DNA of 37,818 bases from assembly GCA_945869675.1 (NCBI GenBank), contig CAMBPS010000030.1, positions 1 to 37,818 of the forward strand, in the 5' to 3' direction. Positions 1 to 8,030 of the stretch are shown here, in pieces. The position numbers and the translations under genes are program-made. The DNA comes from Prosthecobacter debontii. GTDB taxonomy: Bacteria > Verrucomicrobiota > Verrucomicrobiia > Verrucomicrobiales > Verrucomicrobiaceae. The notes under the pieces are model-generated. The model saw only the letters and a program-made list of their open reading frames with translations, did not search any database and was not told where the DNA came from. Positions within the stretch are counted from its first letter, which is position 1, and every line of letters begins with the position of its first letter.

Positions 1-1
1 A

Positions 2-64
2 GAGGCGGCAGCGGCAAAGTCTGCGCTTGATGCGTTCACCAAAGAACACGGTTGCTCTTTCTGA
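2..64 (+). CDS. C-terminal end of an unknown protein (partial)
   Basis: The frame starting at base 2 reads about 20 codons (EAAAAKSALDAFTKEHGCSF) and stops at TGA 62-64. The Ala/Lys-rich helix-like composition suits a real protein end, but the fragment is too short to assign a family. The other two plus frames are less protein-like: one stops at base 30. The gene would run into the window from the left and converge on the gene ending at 569. Confidence 0.45.
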   Translation, partial: EAAAAKSALDAFTKEHGCSF

Positions 65-375
65 ACCCTTTGTGTGGAGCACTGCCCGCTTTCGCGGTGT
101 TTCCCACATCTCGTAGATGCCAGAGGATTGTCTGCCTCTGGGATGCGACAGCCCCAGTTTCCAGAGTGCTGCCTCGCGAGGGCGAACTCTGGGAGCTGGG
201 GCATTTTGCTTCTAAAAGGCAGTCGTGGAGGGCGGCGGCATGGCGCAAGGTCTTCTATCTTGCCACGATCCAAGGAAAGACGGGCATTCCTGCGCGGGCA
301 CGACGCCACGGGAAAGCCACGACCTTTCCACGGCTGGCAGGGTTCCTATCACCTGGCGTCAAGATAGAAACCCCA
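65..375. ncRNA. Candidate structured non-coding RNA (strand unresolved)
   Basis: Several stems are visible. CCAGAGG 120-126 pairs with 135-141. GCCCCAG 151-157 pairs with 196-202 and encloses CCAGAGT 161-167 with ACTCTGG 186-192. GGAAAG 311-316 pairs with CTTTCC 324-329. An 11-bp stem with one mismatch joins 340-350 and 363-373. TTCTATCTTG 253-262 can also pair perfectly with 360-369, which excludes the 340-350 stem, so two alternative folds exist. Read on the minus strand, CCGC-GAAA-GCGG (about 88-99) is a GNRA tetraloop hairpin, and TAAAAT boxes lie upstream, favouring minus transcription. Read on the plus strand, the 151-202 stem is followed by ATTTTGCTT, like a terminator. I do not recognise a known RNA class. 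Confidence 0.35.
151..213 (+). terminator. Possible terminator-like nested hairpin
   Basis: A two-tier stem (7 bp GCCCCAG/CTGGGGC enclosing 7 bp CCAGAGT/ACTCTGG) is followed by ATTTTGCTTCT. It could end the plus-strand gene that stops at 62-64, although it is about 90 bases downstream and its U-tract is short and interrupted. It could equally be an internal domain of a structured RNA. Confidence 0.3.
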
Positions 376-384
376 AGACTTCAA

Positions 385-457
385 TGGCACCGGTGCAATA
401 ATGCCATTGCACCGGTGAAGCCCCAAATGAATGAGTCGCCCGATTTACCGGTGCAAC
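385..457. promoter_or_regulatory. Three ACCGGTGC palindromic sites (operator-like cluster)
   Basis: Site 1 is GCACCGGTGC at 387-396, a perfect 10-bp palindrome followed by AAT. Site 2 is TTGCACCGGTG at 407-417. Site 3 is ACCGGTGCAA at 447-456. Sites 1 and 2 also make a larger perfect inverted repeat (CACCGGTGCAAT 388-399, ATTGCACCGGTG 406-417, 6-base spacer). A CG-centred palindrome of this kind resembles operators of the LacI/GalR family; GntR uses ACCGGT cores. The identity of the regulator is inference. No regulator gene is in view. Confidence 0.45.
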
Positions 458-476
458 AGTAGTTGCAATAAAGGCC

Positions 477-506
477 GCATTTTAGTGCATTTTACCGCAT
501 TTTAAG
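477..506 (-). repeat. Three tandem 10-mers GCATTTTANN, possible stacked -10 boxes on the minus strand
   Basis: GCATTTTAGT 477-486, GCATTTTACC 487-496 and GCATTTTAAG 497-506 are exact in the first eight bases and repeat every 10 bp, one helical turn. On the minus strand each contains TAAAAT, one base from the TATAAT consensus. A promoter here would fire leftward through the ACCGGTGC sites into the structured region. Promoter function is inference. Confidence 0.4.
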
Positions 507-568
507 TCTATTTAGAGGAACTGATTTAGAACTGAAAAGCACTGTTTTACCTACGTAGAGGGTGCTTT

Positions 569-3500
569 TTAAGCTGGTTTGCGCCGCAGGTAGTGATCCT
601 GCAAAACGTAATGCCAGAGCGGGAAACTGTTCTGCACGCCGAACCAGTTGCCCCAGTCATCGCGGGCGCGGCCGAACTGCGAGGGGCCGGTTTGCGGATC
701 AAACTCGCCGGTGTCCGGCTTGAAGCGGAAATCGCGGCTGCCGAGGTCGATCTTCTCGCCGGTGAGCATGCACTCAATTTGCGTGCCTTTGTTGTAGCCG
801 CCGTGATGCGCGCCCGCGGCGCAATACACCCAGCCATCCATGCCCCAGCGCAGGCCGTTCACGCGGAGTTGCTGATTGCCGGTGCTGAAGCCAGTGTAGA
901 GCACTTTCTTCGTGCCATCGGGTGAAATGAAGAAGATGTCCGGCGCGGCGGTGACGATGACGCCTTCACGCCAAGTCAAAATGCCGGTGGGATAGCTCAA
1001 GTCGCTAACGATGACGTGGCGCTTGTCGTAGCGGCCGTCGTGGTCGGTGTCCTCCAGCCACACGACGCGTCCGCCGGCCTTGCCATTGCCATCCATGCCA
1101 AGCGGGTAGTCCGCCATCTCGATGACCCACAGGCGGCCTTGCTCATCCCAATCAAATGCGACCGGATCGAGCACCACCGGCTCCGCCGCGACGAGTTCGA
1201 TACGGTAACCTTCGCGAACATGCCACTTCTTTGCGGATTCCTCGGGGGAGAGTGGTTGGGAGGCCAGTTCGATCTTTGGCGCAGGCCCAGTCGCGGCGGG
1301 TTTTTCCAAACCGGCGACTTCGACCTTTTCAAACGTGCCTTCCAGCGGGGCGAAATCATCGCAGCGTTTGCCAAAGAACAATTCCTTCGCGCCGGGAGCC
1401 GTGACGGGCAGTTCGGCATCGATCTCCACCTTGCCATTCAGCGTTACCTTCACCCGCGAGCCGAGACGCTCGAGCTTCACGTCATTCCAAGTGCCTGGCT
1501 CGATGACCGTCGTGCCACGCACAATTTGAGACGCGGCATTGCCATTGAAGACGAACAACCGGCCTGGCGACGAATCCTTGTAGCTCCCGCCGATGCCAAG
1601 GTGATCGCCCGGTGCTTGAGGATCGCCTTTCGGCCCGCGTGAGATGAGGTAGGCGGTCACGGCGCTGACGTTGTTCGCCTTCGTGTTCTTGAAGCTCATC
1701 GACGCAGACCAGTTTTCATGAGCCTTCAGCATGGCGGAGCTTTGCACCTGAGTTCGCTTCTTTAGCTCTGCCCGCGAAACCGCTCGCTTCGCATTCTCCT
1801 CGCCCACTTTCGAGATGTTCCAAAGCTTCGCGATGAGCGAAGGCTCGATGACGCGATCCCAGATCGTGATCTCGTCGAGCCGTCCTTCGAGTTTTTGCCC
1901 CAACTCTAGCGTTTCTGGGCCACTAGATGACTCCACTGAAAGCACGGGCTTGGGATCTCCATCGATGTAAATTTTAAGTTCCCCCTGATCCTGAACGAGC
2001 ACCGCAAAGTGCCAATCATCAGCATGTCCGATCTCAGCTGATGCTTTGTGGCCTGAGGCAACCTTCACTTGATGCCGGTCATTTTGGCGAAGTATGATAT
2101 CGCCAATAAGGCTGCCACTTCGATTCGAGGCGCCACTTTTATGGCCTAGCCAGAACCAAAGAGCCAATGAGAACTGATCACCGAGCTTTGGCTTTGAAAT
2201 TTTAAGATGCCCGCCAGCGAGATGGATGGAGCGGTTGATGTTCTTGGAATTGGAAAATGCGGAGCCCGTAAGTGCAGATTCAGTGTCGTAGCCAAGTCCA
2301 CTGCCGACTCCGGGCAGATAGAAAGCATGGGCGCCAACAAGCTTCGCCAGTTGTGTTTCGCCGTTGATCAGTGAGACCAATGAACTACCGCCTGTTTGGC
2401 CGCAGTGAAAATGTGCCAGAGGATTCGTGGAATGGATTTCTGCCGCATAAGGTCCGGCAGGAGAACTCTGCTGGCGTATTTTTTCGTTTGTCAGCGAAGC
2501 GATGGATTGACTGAGCTGATCCACCATTTGCGGCTCGGCTTTGATCTCAAGCCCGGCTGTTCGCGCAGGCCAAGTGGTGTAGCCACCCAATTCATGCTGC
2601 TCGATTGGTGGAATGTATCCTTCGGCTCCATTCGCTAGCTCAATGTTGAAGTGCGTTCCGAAGGGTGACTTCTCCCGCAACTTCAAACCTGTGATCGCAT
2701 ACACCTCGTTCGGCAGCGTGGTGATGCTCAGATCGCCAATCCGTATCGCTTGGAGCTTCACGCTGGTCTTTTGCCGATCGTATAAAATCAGCGCCTCTCT
2801 CGCATAGACTTCCTCTTTGTTCTTCGGCACATCGTTCTCGATCTTCGCGGCGATGGGACGGGCCCAGGCGAGGCGTTTTTCGTCGGGGACGCGGTATTTG
2901 AGTTCCAGTGTCTTCTCGATCATGCCGAGCGGGGCGTAATCGACATACTTCACGGTTTGCAGGGCTTTAAGGGCGCTGTCGGCGACCTCTGAGGCGTAGG
3001 TGTCGATGCTGATCGTCTTTTTCTCCGCGCCGTAGTCCATCCACATCTGGTCGCCGCTGGTGCCCTGGCTCATGGCGCAGACAAAGGGAGCATTGCCATC
3101 GCCCTGCTGGCCCATTTTGGCGGCGAGGTGCTTGCAGAAAAGGCCAAAGTAGTCGGCTGAGACCGGCGCGGTGCCAAAGTAGTGCTGCGAGTAGTTCGCG
3201 AGCACGCCGAGCGGTTTGCCATCGAGCGTTTGCAGCGCGATGACGCTGAGCTGCGGGTCCACCGGACCGCTGGGGCCGACGACGTCCTTGCTGAGGTAGC
3301 CGGGGTGCATGTTCGCGCGGCCCGTCGGCTCACCGAAGGGATCGACGACCTTCTTGCCGGGCAGGCGAATCCAGCGGCGGTTGTGCGTGTGCTCCCAGTC
3401 ATCGAACGAGCCCCAGCCGATGCGGGCCGGCTGCAGCGCCTTGTCCGCCGCCACGATGGCCTCGGCGATCTTTGGCGTGAGGAATTTCGCATACACGCTG

Positions 3501-3877
3501 TCCTTCCGCGTGCCGAGGCAGCCCATCGCTGCCGGCGCGGAGTGCGTGTGCGTGGCGCTGACCATCATGCGGTCCACCGGGATCCCACAATGCTTTGACG
3601 CGAGCTCCTTCGCCTCATCGATGAGCGACTGCTCCATCATGCATGTGTCCACAATGGCGAAGGCGATCTTCATCTTTCCATCATCGACCACGAAACTGCG
3701 CACGAAGAGCTTGTCCGCAAGCTTTTCGCCCCGTCCTTCGATAAACCCGCCCGCGATGATGCGAGGGAACCCCGTGGGCGAGATGTCCACCGCGGCGACT
3801 CCGGCGCGAAAGACAGGCTGCGCGTGTGCAGCAAGAGTGAGGCCCAAAAAGACTAGCAGGAGTGGTCTGAAAAACAT
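569..3877 (-). CDS. Secreted ceramidase-like / LamG / PVC-type dehydrogenase fusion protein, C-terminally truncated
   Basis: A protein of about 1100 residues with a signal peptide (MFFRPLLLVFLGLTLAAHAQ from the ATG at 3877; a TTG at 3898 is an alternative start). Residues about 22-450 match neutral/alkaline non-lysosomal ceramidase-type domains, including the metal-site motif ATHTHSAP near residue 110. Residues about 510-690 are LamG-like (LWFWLG, YIDGDPKP, GRLDEITIWDR). Residues about 700-865 are a second jelly-roll, DUF1080-like domain. Residues about 880-1100 are the start of the PVC-type membrane-bound dehydrogenase beta-propeller (EGYRIELVAAEPVV, VIEMADYPLG, VIVTAAPDIFF). Proteins of this group normally continue into HEAT repeats and a CxxCH haem domain. 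Here the frame stops just after HYLRRKPA, so those are missing. Base composition is visibly GC-richer than its neighbours, except for a central part. It lies 35 bases after the amine oxidase gene and is probably co-transcribed with it. Confidence 0.8.
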   Translation of the reverse strand: MFFRPLLLVFLGLTLAAHAQPVFRAGVAAVDISPTGFPRIIAGGFIEGRGEKLADKLFVRSFVVDDGKMKIAFAIVDTCMMEQSLIDEAKELASKHCGIPVDRMMVSATHTHSAPAAMGCLGTRKDSVYAKFLTPKIAEAIVAADKALQPARIGWGSFDDWEHTHNRRWIRLPGKKVVDPFGEPTGRANMHPGYLSKDVVGPSGPVDPQLSVIALQTLDGKPLGVLANYSQHYFGTAPVSADYFGLFCKHLAAKMGQQGDGNAPFVCAMSQGTSGDQMWMDYGAEKKTISIDTYASEVADSALKALQTVKYVDYAPLGMIEKTLELKYRVPDEKRLAWARPIAAKIENDVPKNKEEVYAREALILYDRQKTSVKLQAIRIGDLSITTLPNEVYAITGLKLREKSPFGTHFNIELANGAEGYIPPIEQHELGGYTTWPARTAGLEIKAEPQMVDQLSQSIASLTNEKIRQQSSPAGPYAAEIHSTNPLAHFHCGQTGGSSLVSLINGETQLAKLVGAHAFYLPGVGSGLGYDTESALTGSAFSNSKNINRSIHLAGGHLKISKPKLGDQFSLALWFWLGHKSGASNRSGSLIGDIILRQNDRHQVKVASGHKASAEIGHADDWHFAVLVQDQGELKIYIDGDPKPVLSVESSSGPETLELGQKLEGRLDEITIWDRVIEPSLIAKLWNISKVGEENAKRAVSRAELKKRTQVQSSAMLKAHENWSASMSFKNTKANNVSAVTAYLISRGPKGDPQAPGDHLGIGGSYKDSSPGRLFVFNGNAASQIVRGTTVIEPGTWNDVKLERLGSRVKVTLNGKVEIDAELPVTAPGAKELFFGKRCDDFAPLEGTFEKVEVAGLEKPAATGPAPKIELASQPLSPEESAKKWHVREGYRIELVAAEPVVLDPVAFDWDEQGRLWVIEMADYPLGMDGNGKAGGRVVWLEDTDHDGRYDKRHVIVSDLSYPTGILTWREGVIVTAAPDIFFISPDGTKKVLYTGFSTGNQQLRVNGLRWGMDGWVYCAAGAHHGGYNKGTQIECMLTGEKIDLGSRDFRFKPDTGEFDPQTGPSQFGRARDDWGNWFGVQNSFPLWHYVLQDHYLRRKPA

Positions 3878-3912
3878 GACCAGACTGCGACGCAACAAAT
3901 GGCTTAAGTCTT

Positions 3913-5178
3913 TCAGGCCAAGCTGGCGAGGACAGCCTCAGCTGCATAGCGTCCACTGAGCAGGGCACCATTGATGGAGACATCCTCCACATAATCTCCA
4001 CAGCGGTAGAGCCCTGGCGCTAGAACGTTGTTGAGTGACTTTACTCCAAGTTTCAACTGACGTGATTCAGGCTGGGCGTTCCGAATTTGGTAGGTGCGCA
4101 GGTGCTTCCATTGTTGCGCCGTTGGGCCAAACCAGTCGATCATTTGTTCGCGCACAACGCCTTCAAGTTCATTGCTGGACGGGGCGCCGATGATGCTGGT
4201 TGAGATGAGGTGCTGCCCAGGTGGTGCTAGGTGAGGTGAGGCATTGGAAATCACGCAGGCATTGTTCACGGGGCCTCTGCCATCACCATCGAGGTGCAGG
4301 ATAGCTTCTATCGGCAACTTGTGATCTGTGCTGAAATACATGCAGGTGGTATTGCGTCCAGGCACAAGCTTTTCACCAAGGTCAGGTAACAGACGATGTG
4401 CCACTTCTTCACTTGTGGCGATAACGATGTGCTTGGCCTGGATGATCTGTCCATTGCTCAGGGTTACCTCGCCGGCACGAACGGCGGAAACTGGGGAATT
4501 GAGCTGAAGTGACCCAGGTGGTAGCGCAACAGCGAGCTGATCAGGGATGGCCTGCATGCCATGCGCTGGTAGGGCTGCACCAGAGCGGAGGAACATGGAG
4601 TAGAGGAATAGAAACATTCTGGCTGAGGTGCGCAGATCCTTTTCCAGAAACACACCACCAAAAAAGGGGCGGAAGAAACGGTCGATCATGGACTCACTGA
4701 AGCCGAAGTCCTGCAGATAGTCTTTGGTCTGCATTTCCTCGATCCTACGCTCAATGCTGTAGGTGCTGGTGACTTCTTTTAGAAGCAGGAGAGCATGCCA
4801 TTTATCCCGCCAGGGGATGAAGTTGTCGTTAATATTCTTTAACGCATCGACTGGATGGTGGAGAGGGTCGGCAAAGCGATGTGTCTGGTGCTTGTAATGC
4901 ACGTCCGAACCCCGATAAAGTGAGCATAAATTCAGCCCGTCATAGTCGAGAACGCGCTTGGCCTCTGGGTAGCTTGGTAGCATGACCTGAAAGCCACGGT
5001 CCAAGGTGAAACCGTCCACACGATCTGATCTGACGCGCCCGCCCACAGCGTCTGCGGCCTCATGGATGGTGAAAGGCACACCTGCTTTGGTCAGGATCCG
5101 CGCACAGGCCAAACCGGAAAGGCCGGCGCCAATGATGACGATGCTGGGGGTAGGGGAGGGCATGACGTGGTAAGCCAT
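3913..5178 (-). CDS. FAD-dependent amine oxidase / protoporphyrinogen oxidase-like protein
   Basis: The N-terminus has the dinucleotide-binding fold (SIVIIGAGLSGLACARIL, then an acidic strand end at IHEAADAVGGRVRS), the GG doublet motif of the amine oxidase superfamily. The C-terminus has the second FAD contact (LYRCGDYVEDVSINGALLSG). Length is about 421 residues from ATG 5178. ATG 5163 and a TTG at 5208 are other possible starts, and none has a clear ribosome-binding site. Members oxidise amines, carotenoid precursors or porphyrinogens; the substrate cannot be told from the sequence. The downstream gene follows after 35 bases on the same strand. The upstream gene diverges at 5249. Confidence 0.85.
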   Translation of the reverse strand: MAYHVMPSPTPSIVIIGAGLSGLACARILTKAGVPFTIHEAADAVGGRVRSDRVDGFTLDRGFQVMLPSYPEAKRVLDYDGLNLCSLYRGSDVHYKHQTHRFADPLHHPVDALKNINDNFIPWRDKWHALLLLKEVTSTYSIERRIEEMQTKDYLQDFGFSESMIDRFFRPFFGGVFLEKDLRTSARMFLFLYSMFLRSGAALPAHGMQAIPDQLAVALPPGSLQLNSPVSAVRAGEVTLSNGQIIQAKHIVIATSEEVAHRLLPDLGEKLVPGRNTTCMYFSTDHKLPIEAILHLDGDGRGPVNNACVISNASPHLAPPGQHLISTSIIGAPSSNELEGVVREQMIDWFGPTAQQWKHLRTYQIRNAQPESRQLKLGVKSLNNVLAPGLYRCGDYVEDVSINGALLSGRYAAEAVLASLA

Positions 5179-5248
5179 GAAGAATGGACGTCTAAAAGCT
5201 GAATGCAAGCTGGACGGATGCCAAGGTTAGGCCTCATGATAGGCTTTC

Positions 5249-6115
5249 ATGAAAATCTTAATCACTGGAACCTCTGGCCGACTCGGAGGCGCGCTGAAAC
5301 GCTGTTATGAATCGCGCCATGAGATCTTAGCCCCCAGTCATGCCGAACTGGATCTGGCAAGACCGGATGGTCTTGAGACTGTATTGGATGATTTGGAGTT
5401 CGATGTGCTTATCAATTGTGCTGGCATGGTGCATCCAGATGCTTGCGAGCGCGATCCTTTGTCGGCTATGCAGGTGAACGCGGAATCGCCTGCGCAACTG
5501 GCCGGATGTTGCCAGCATAGAGGCGTCAGGATGATTCATATTAGCACGGACTATGTCTTTGATTCGGTCGAAGCATCACCGCTGGATGAGGCTGCTTTGG
5601 CTCAGCCGATCAATGCGTATGGTCGCTCTAAATTGGCTGGAGAGCAGGCTGTTATGGCCGCATCTTCGAAGGCTTTGGTGGCTCGGGTCTCTTGGTTGTT
5701 TGGCGGACATCTACCTAGCTTCCCTGAGCAAATGATCAAGACAGCACTCTCTGGCCATGAGGTGGCTGCGATTGCCGATAAGTGGAGTGTGCCGACGAGC
5801 GTGGATGATGTAGCGCATTGGCTAGAGCACCTCGTGACTCAGTGTCCTAAAGCCTCTGGCATTCTGCATGTTTGCAATAGCGGTCAGGCTACCTGGCATG
5901 AGTATGCGGAAACGACGCTTAGTCTGGCACATGAGTTAGGAGTGATCCCTGATCTGCCGATGGTCCAACGTCAGGCGCTGGATGGCTTTGCAGGCTTTAT
6001 AGCGAAGCGTGCCCGTTACACGGTGATGTCAAATGCAAGACTTGCCGGTTGGATGGGCCAAGCCCCCCGAACGTGGCAAGAAGCTCTTCGGGAGTCGCTT
6101 GCAAGGGGCGCTTAG
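5249..6115 (+). CDS. rfbD: SDR-family dTDP-4-dehydrorhamnose reductase-like protein
   Basis: A 288-residue extended short-chain dehydrogenase. It has the nucleotide-binding motif TGTSGRLGGAL at residues 6-16, the RmlD hallmark STDYVFD near residue 99, and the catalytic pair YGRSK near 128-132. In the known pathway RmlD reduces dTDP-4-keto-L-rhamnose to dTDP-L-rhamnose for surface polysaccharide. None of the other rml genes is beside it, so a related sugar-nucleotide reductase role remains possible. Its stop overlaps the end of dnaG by four bases, tail to tail. The 70 bases before it are shared with the divergent amine oxidase gene. Confidence 0.75.
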   Translation: MKILITGTSGRLGGALKRCYESRHEILAPSHAELDLARPDGLETVLDDLEFDVLINCAGMVHPDACERDPLSAMQVNAESPAQLAGCCQHRGVRMIHISTDYVFDSVEASPLDEAALAQPINAYGRSKLAGEQAVMAASSKALVARVSWLFGGHLPSFPEQMIKTALSGHEVAAIADKWSVPTSVDDVAHWLEHLVTQCPKASGILHVCNSGQATWHEYAETTLSLAHELGVIPDLPMVQRQALDGFAGFIAKRARYTVMSNARLAGWMGQAPRTWQEALRESLARGA

Positions 6116-7929
6116 CTTGCCGGAGGCTTCAAGATTTGCTGTTGAGCCAGTTGAATTTCTTTGTGCAGGGCCATGATCTCTCGCTGGATCTCAGCGGCAT
6201 CTTCAGGGCTGATGGCAGGATGCTTCAGCTGAGTCTGCAGTCGTTGTTTCTGCATCTGCATGCGGGAAATTTCCAGAGCACTCAGGGCGTGCTTCGCTGA
6301 GGCTAGGCCTCCGCCTGTGGCAGAAGATTGATGAAGAATCTGCGTCAGAGCCGCTTCTTCTTCGGGATCCAGGCCAGTCAGGAATACATTGATGCCCACT
6401 GGGTCTAGGGGATCAAACTGACCATGCCAGATTAGGGCTAATAATTCGGTGCCAGTTAGGTCATGTAAAACGTCATCATGGGGTTGACTGCGTAACCAGT
6501 GCAGAACTTCGGCATCAGCCAGCGCCAGTTCGCAGAGAAGTAGCGCATTGCGGTCCTGACTGGTGAGGAGTTTTTTGCCAGGATGGTCGTTCTTTGGCCT
6601 TACGGCTTTTTCTTTACCTGCTTTGGGTTGAGTGCGGGCGATGAGTTTCCTCATCGTATCTTCTGGGATGCCGAGCCGCAAGGCCACTCGCTGTGCTGCT
6701 GTTTCTCTAGCGACAGGGCTTTCCAGTAATTGGATATTGATGGACATTTCTTCGGCAAAGCGGACACGTTCTCGCATTTCGTCCATGTTTCTTCGAGTGC
6801 CTACGACCTCGACTTGATAGTCGATAAAATCTCGTGCGGCTTTTAAGAGATCACCAAAGGCTGTAGGACCTTGTTTTCGAATCAGAGAGTCAGGGTCTTC
6901 ACCGGCTGGAAGGGCGGCTACTTTGACGATCAGACCGGTGGGAGCCAGGATTTGAAAGGCTTTTTCAGCAGCTTTAAAACCCGCATTGTCCGAGTCATAG
7001 CAGAGCACGATTTCATCGGCCTGGCGTTTTAGTGCTTTAGCGTGGTGCTCTGTAAAAGCGGTACCTTGTCCCGCCACGGTATTGGAAAACCCGGCTTCGT
7101 GCAGCATGAGTGTATCAATTTGTCCCTCACAAACGATGGCTTGACCAGCCTTGGAAATTGGTCGCTTGGCTTTGTCGAATCCGAAAAGCACCTTGCTCTT
7201 GCTGAAAATGGGGGTCTCGGGCGAGTTCAGGTACTTGGCAGCCTTAGCGTCTTTGTCTAACATGCGACCACTAAAAGCAATGGTTTCCCCATTGTCGTTG
7301 CGGATGGGAAACATCAGTCGGTGGCGAAAGCGAGGATAGCAGTCGCCCCGCTCCTCGCTAAAGGCGAGAATGCCTGCATTAACGAGGAAATCTTGTCCGA
7401 ATTTGTGTTTGGCTGCCCACTGTCTAAGTGAAATGGCATCGGGAGGTGCATAGCCGATCATCCAATTCTTCGCCACGGCTGAGGTAATGCCGCGGCCTTT
7501 GAGATAAGCCCGAGCATCCTCGGCGACGGGGCTTTTCATGAGTAGTTGGTGATACCAAGCGGCCAGTTCCTGATGGGCGCGGATCATTAGCGTGCGGATC
7601 TTGGCCTCCTTTTCAGCGTTGGCGTCCCAAACTTCATCCTGAATTCGGATGCCAGCAGCATCGGCTAAACGTTTGACGGCCTCCATGAAGGTCAGGCCAT
7701 CATGCTCCATGACAAAGCGGAAGGCATTCCCGCCTGCTCCACAACCAAAGCAGTGGTAGGAATTGGTGGACGGTCTCACGTTGAAAGAGGGCGACTTCTC
7801 ATTGTGAAAGGGACACAGCCCCACCCAGTTTGTCCCCGCACGGCGCAATTTCACCCCACGCCCGATCAGGTCCACGATGTCTGTGGCAGCGAGCACTTGT
7901 TGCAGGGTTTCTTCGGGAATGCGTGACAT
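6112..7929 (-). CDS. dnaG: DNA primase DnaG
   Basis: A 605-residue primase that makes RNA primers at the replication fork. Zinc-binding CHC2 domain: C39, H42, C60 and C63 in CPFHNEKSPSF...YHCFGCG. The catalytic core follows, with the Toprim motif EGQIDTLMLHEAG and the metal-binding CYDSDNAG. The C-terminal 170 or so residues, divergent as usual, would be the helicase-binding domain. ATG 7929 (MSRIPEETLQQVL) is chosen; a GTG five codons upstream (7944) is possible. It is not in a typical rpsU-dnaG-rpoD arrangement here. The ars operon ends about 100 bases upstream of it. Confidence 0.96.
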   Translation of the reverse strand: MSRIPEETLQQVLAATDIVDLIGRGVKLRRAGTNWVGLCPFHNEKSPSFNVRPSTNSYHCFGCGAGGNAFRFVMEHDGLTFMEAVKRLADAAGIRIQDEVWDANAEKEAKIRTLMIRAHQELAAWYHQLLMKSPVAEDARAYLKGRGITSAVAKNWMIGYAPPDAISLRQWAAKHKFGQDFLVNAGILAFSEERGDCYPRFRHRLMFPIRNDNGETIAFSGRMLDKDAKAAKYLNSPETPIFSKSKVLFGFDKAKRPISKAGQAIVCEGQIDTLMLHEAGFSNTVAGQGTAFTEHHAKALKRQADEIVLCYDSDNAGFKAAEKAFQILAPTGLIVKVAALPAGEDPDSLIRKQGPTAFGDLLKAARDFIDYQVEVVGTRRNMDEMRERVRFAEEMSINIQLLESPVARETAAQRVALRLGIPEDTMRKLIARTQPKAGKEKAVRPKNDHPGKKLLTSQDRNALLLCELALADAEVLHWLRSQPHDDVLHDLTGTELLALIWHGQFDPLDPVGINVFLTGLDPEEEAALTQILHQSSATGGGLASAKHALSALEISRMQMQKQRLQTQLKHPAISPEDAAEIQREIMALHKEIQLAQQQILKPPAS

Positions 7930-8030
7930 GAAAATAGAGCCCACAGAAAGGCGCGCACGCTCAGGAACTCAAGAGCGACTTCATTCGATGAGTGCCAAGT
8001 GCCGTCCTTTTAGATGAGGTTAGGTTTTTT

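Larger units (their letters stand above)
65..568. other. Gene-free stretch of about 500 bases with dense secondary structure and repeats
   Basis: No credible protein gene lies between the TGA at 62-64 and the stop of the leftward gene at 569. The open frames here (for example 52-462 plus) give cysteine/arginine/tryptophan-rich translations with no recognisable family. The left part, to about 375, is GC-rich and full of inverted repeats. The right part is AT-rich and holds ACCGGTGC palindromes and a phased 10-mer repeat. Both flanking genes point inward, so neither needs a promoter here. That makes a non-coding RNA or a remnant of a lost segment plausible. Confidence 0.6.

Noticed and set aside
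88..108. Resemblance of GCACTGCC and the nearby hairpins to a cobalamin riboswitch or another known RNA class
   Set aside because: The other conserved boxes of the cobalamin riboswitch, and the hallmarks of RNase P RNA, tmRNA and 6S RNA, were looked for and not found.
52..462. Open frame of 136 codons on the plus strand in the left gene-free stretch
   Set aside because: The translation is irregular, rich in Cys, Arg and Trp, and overlaps the end of the partial gene at 2-64. It spans strong inverted repeats and has no recognisable family, so it is read as non-coding.
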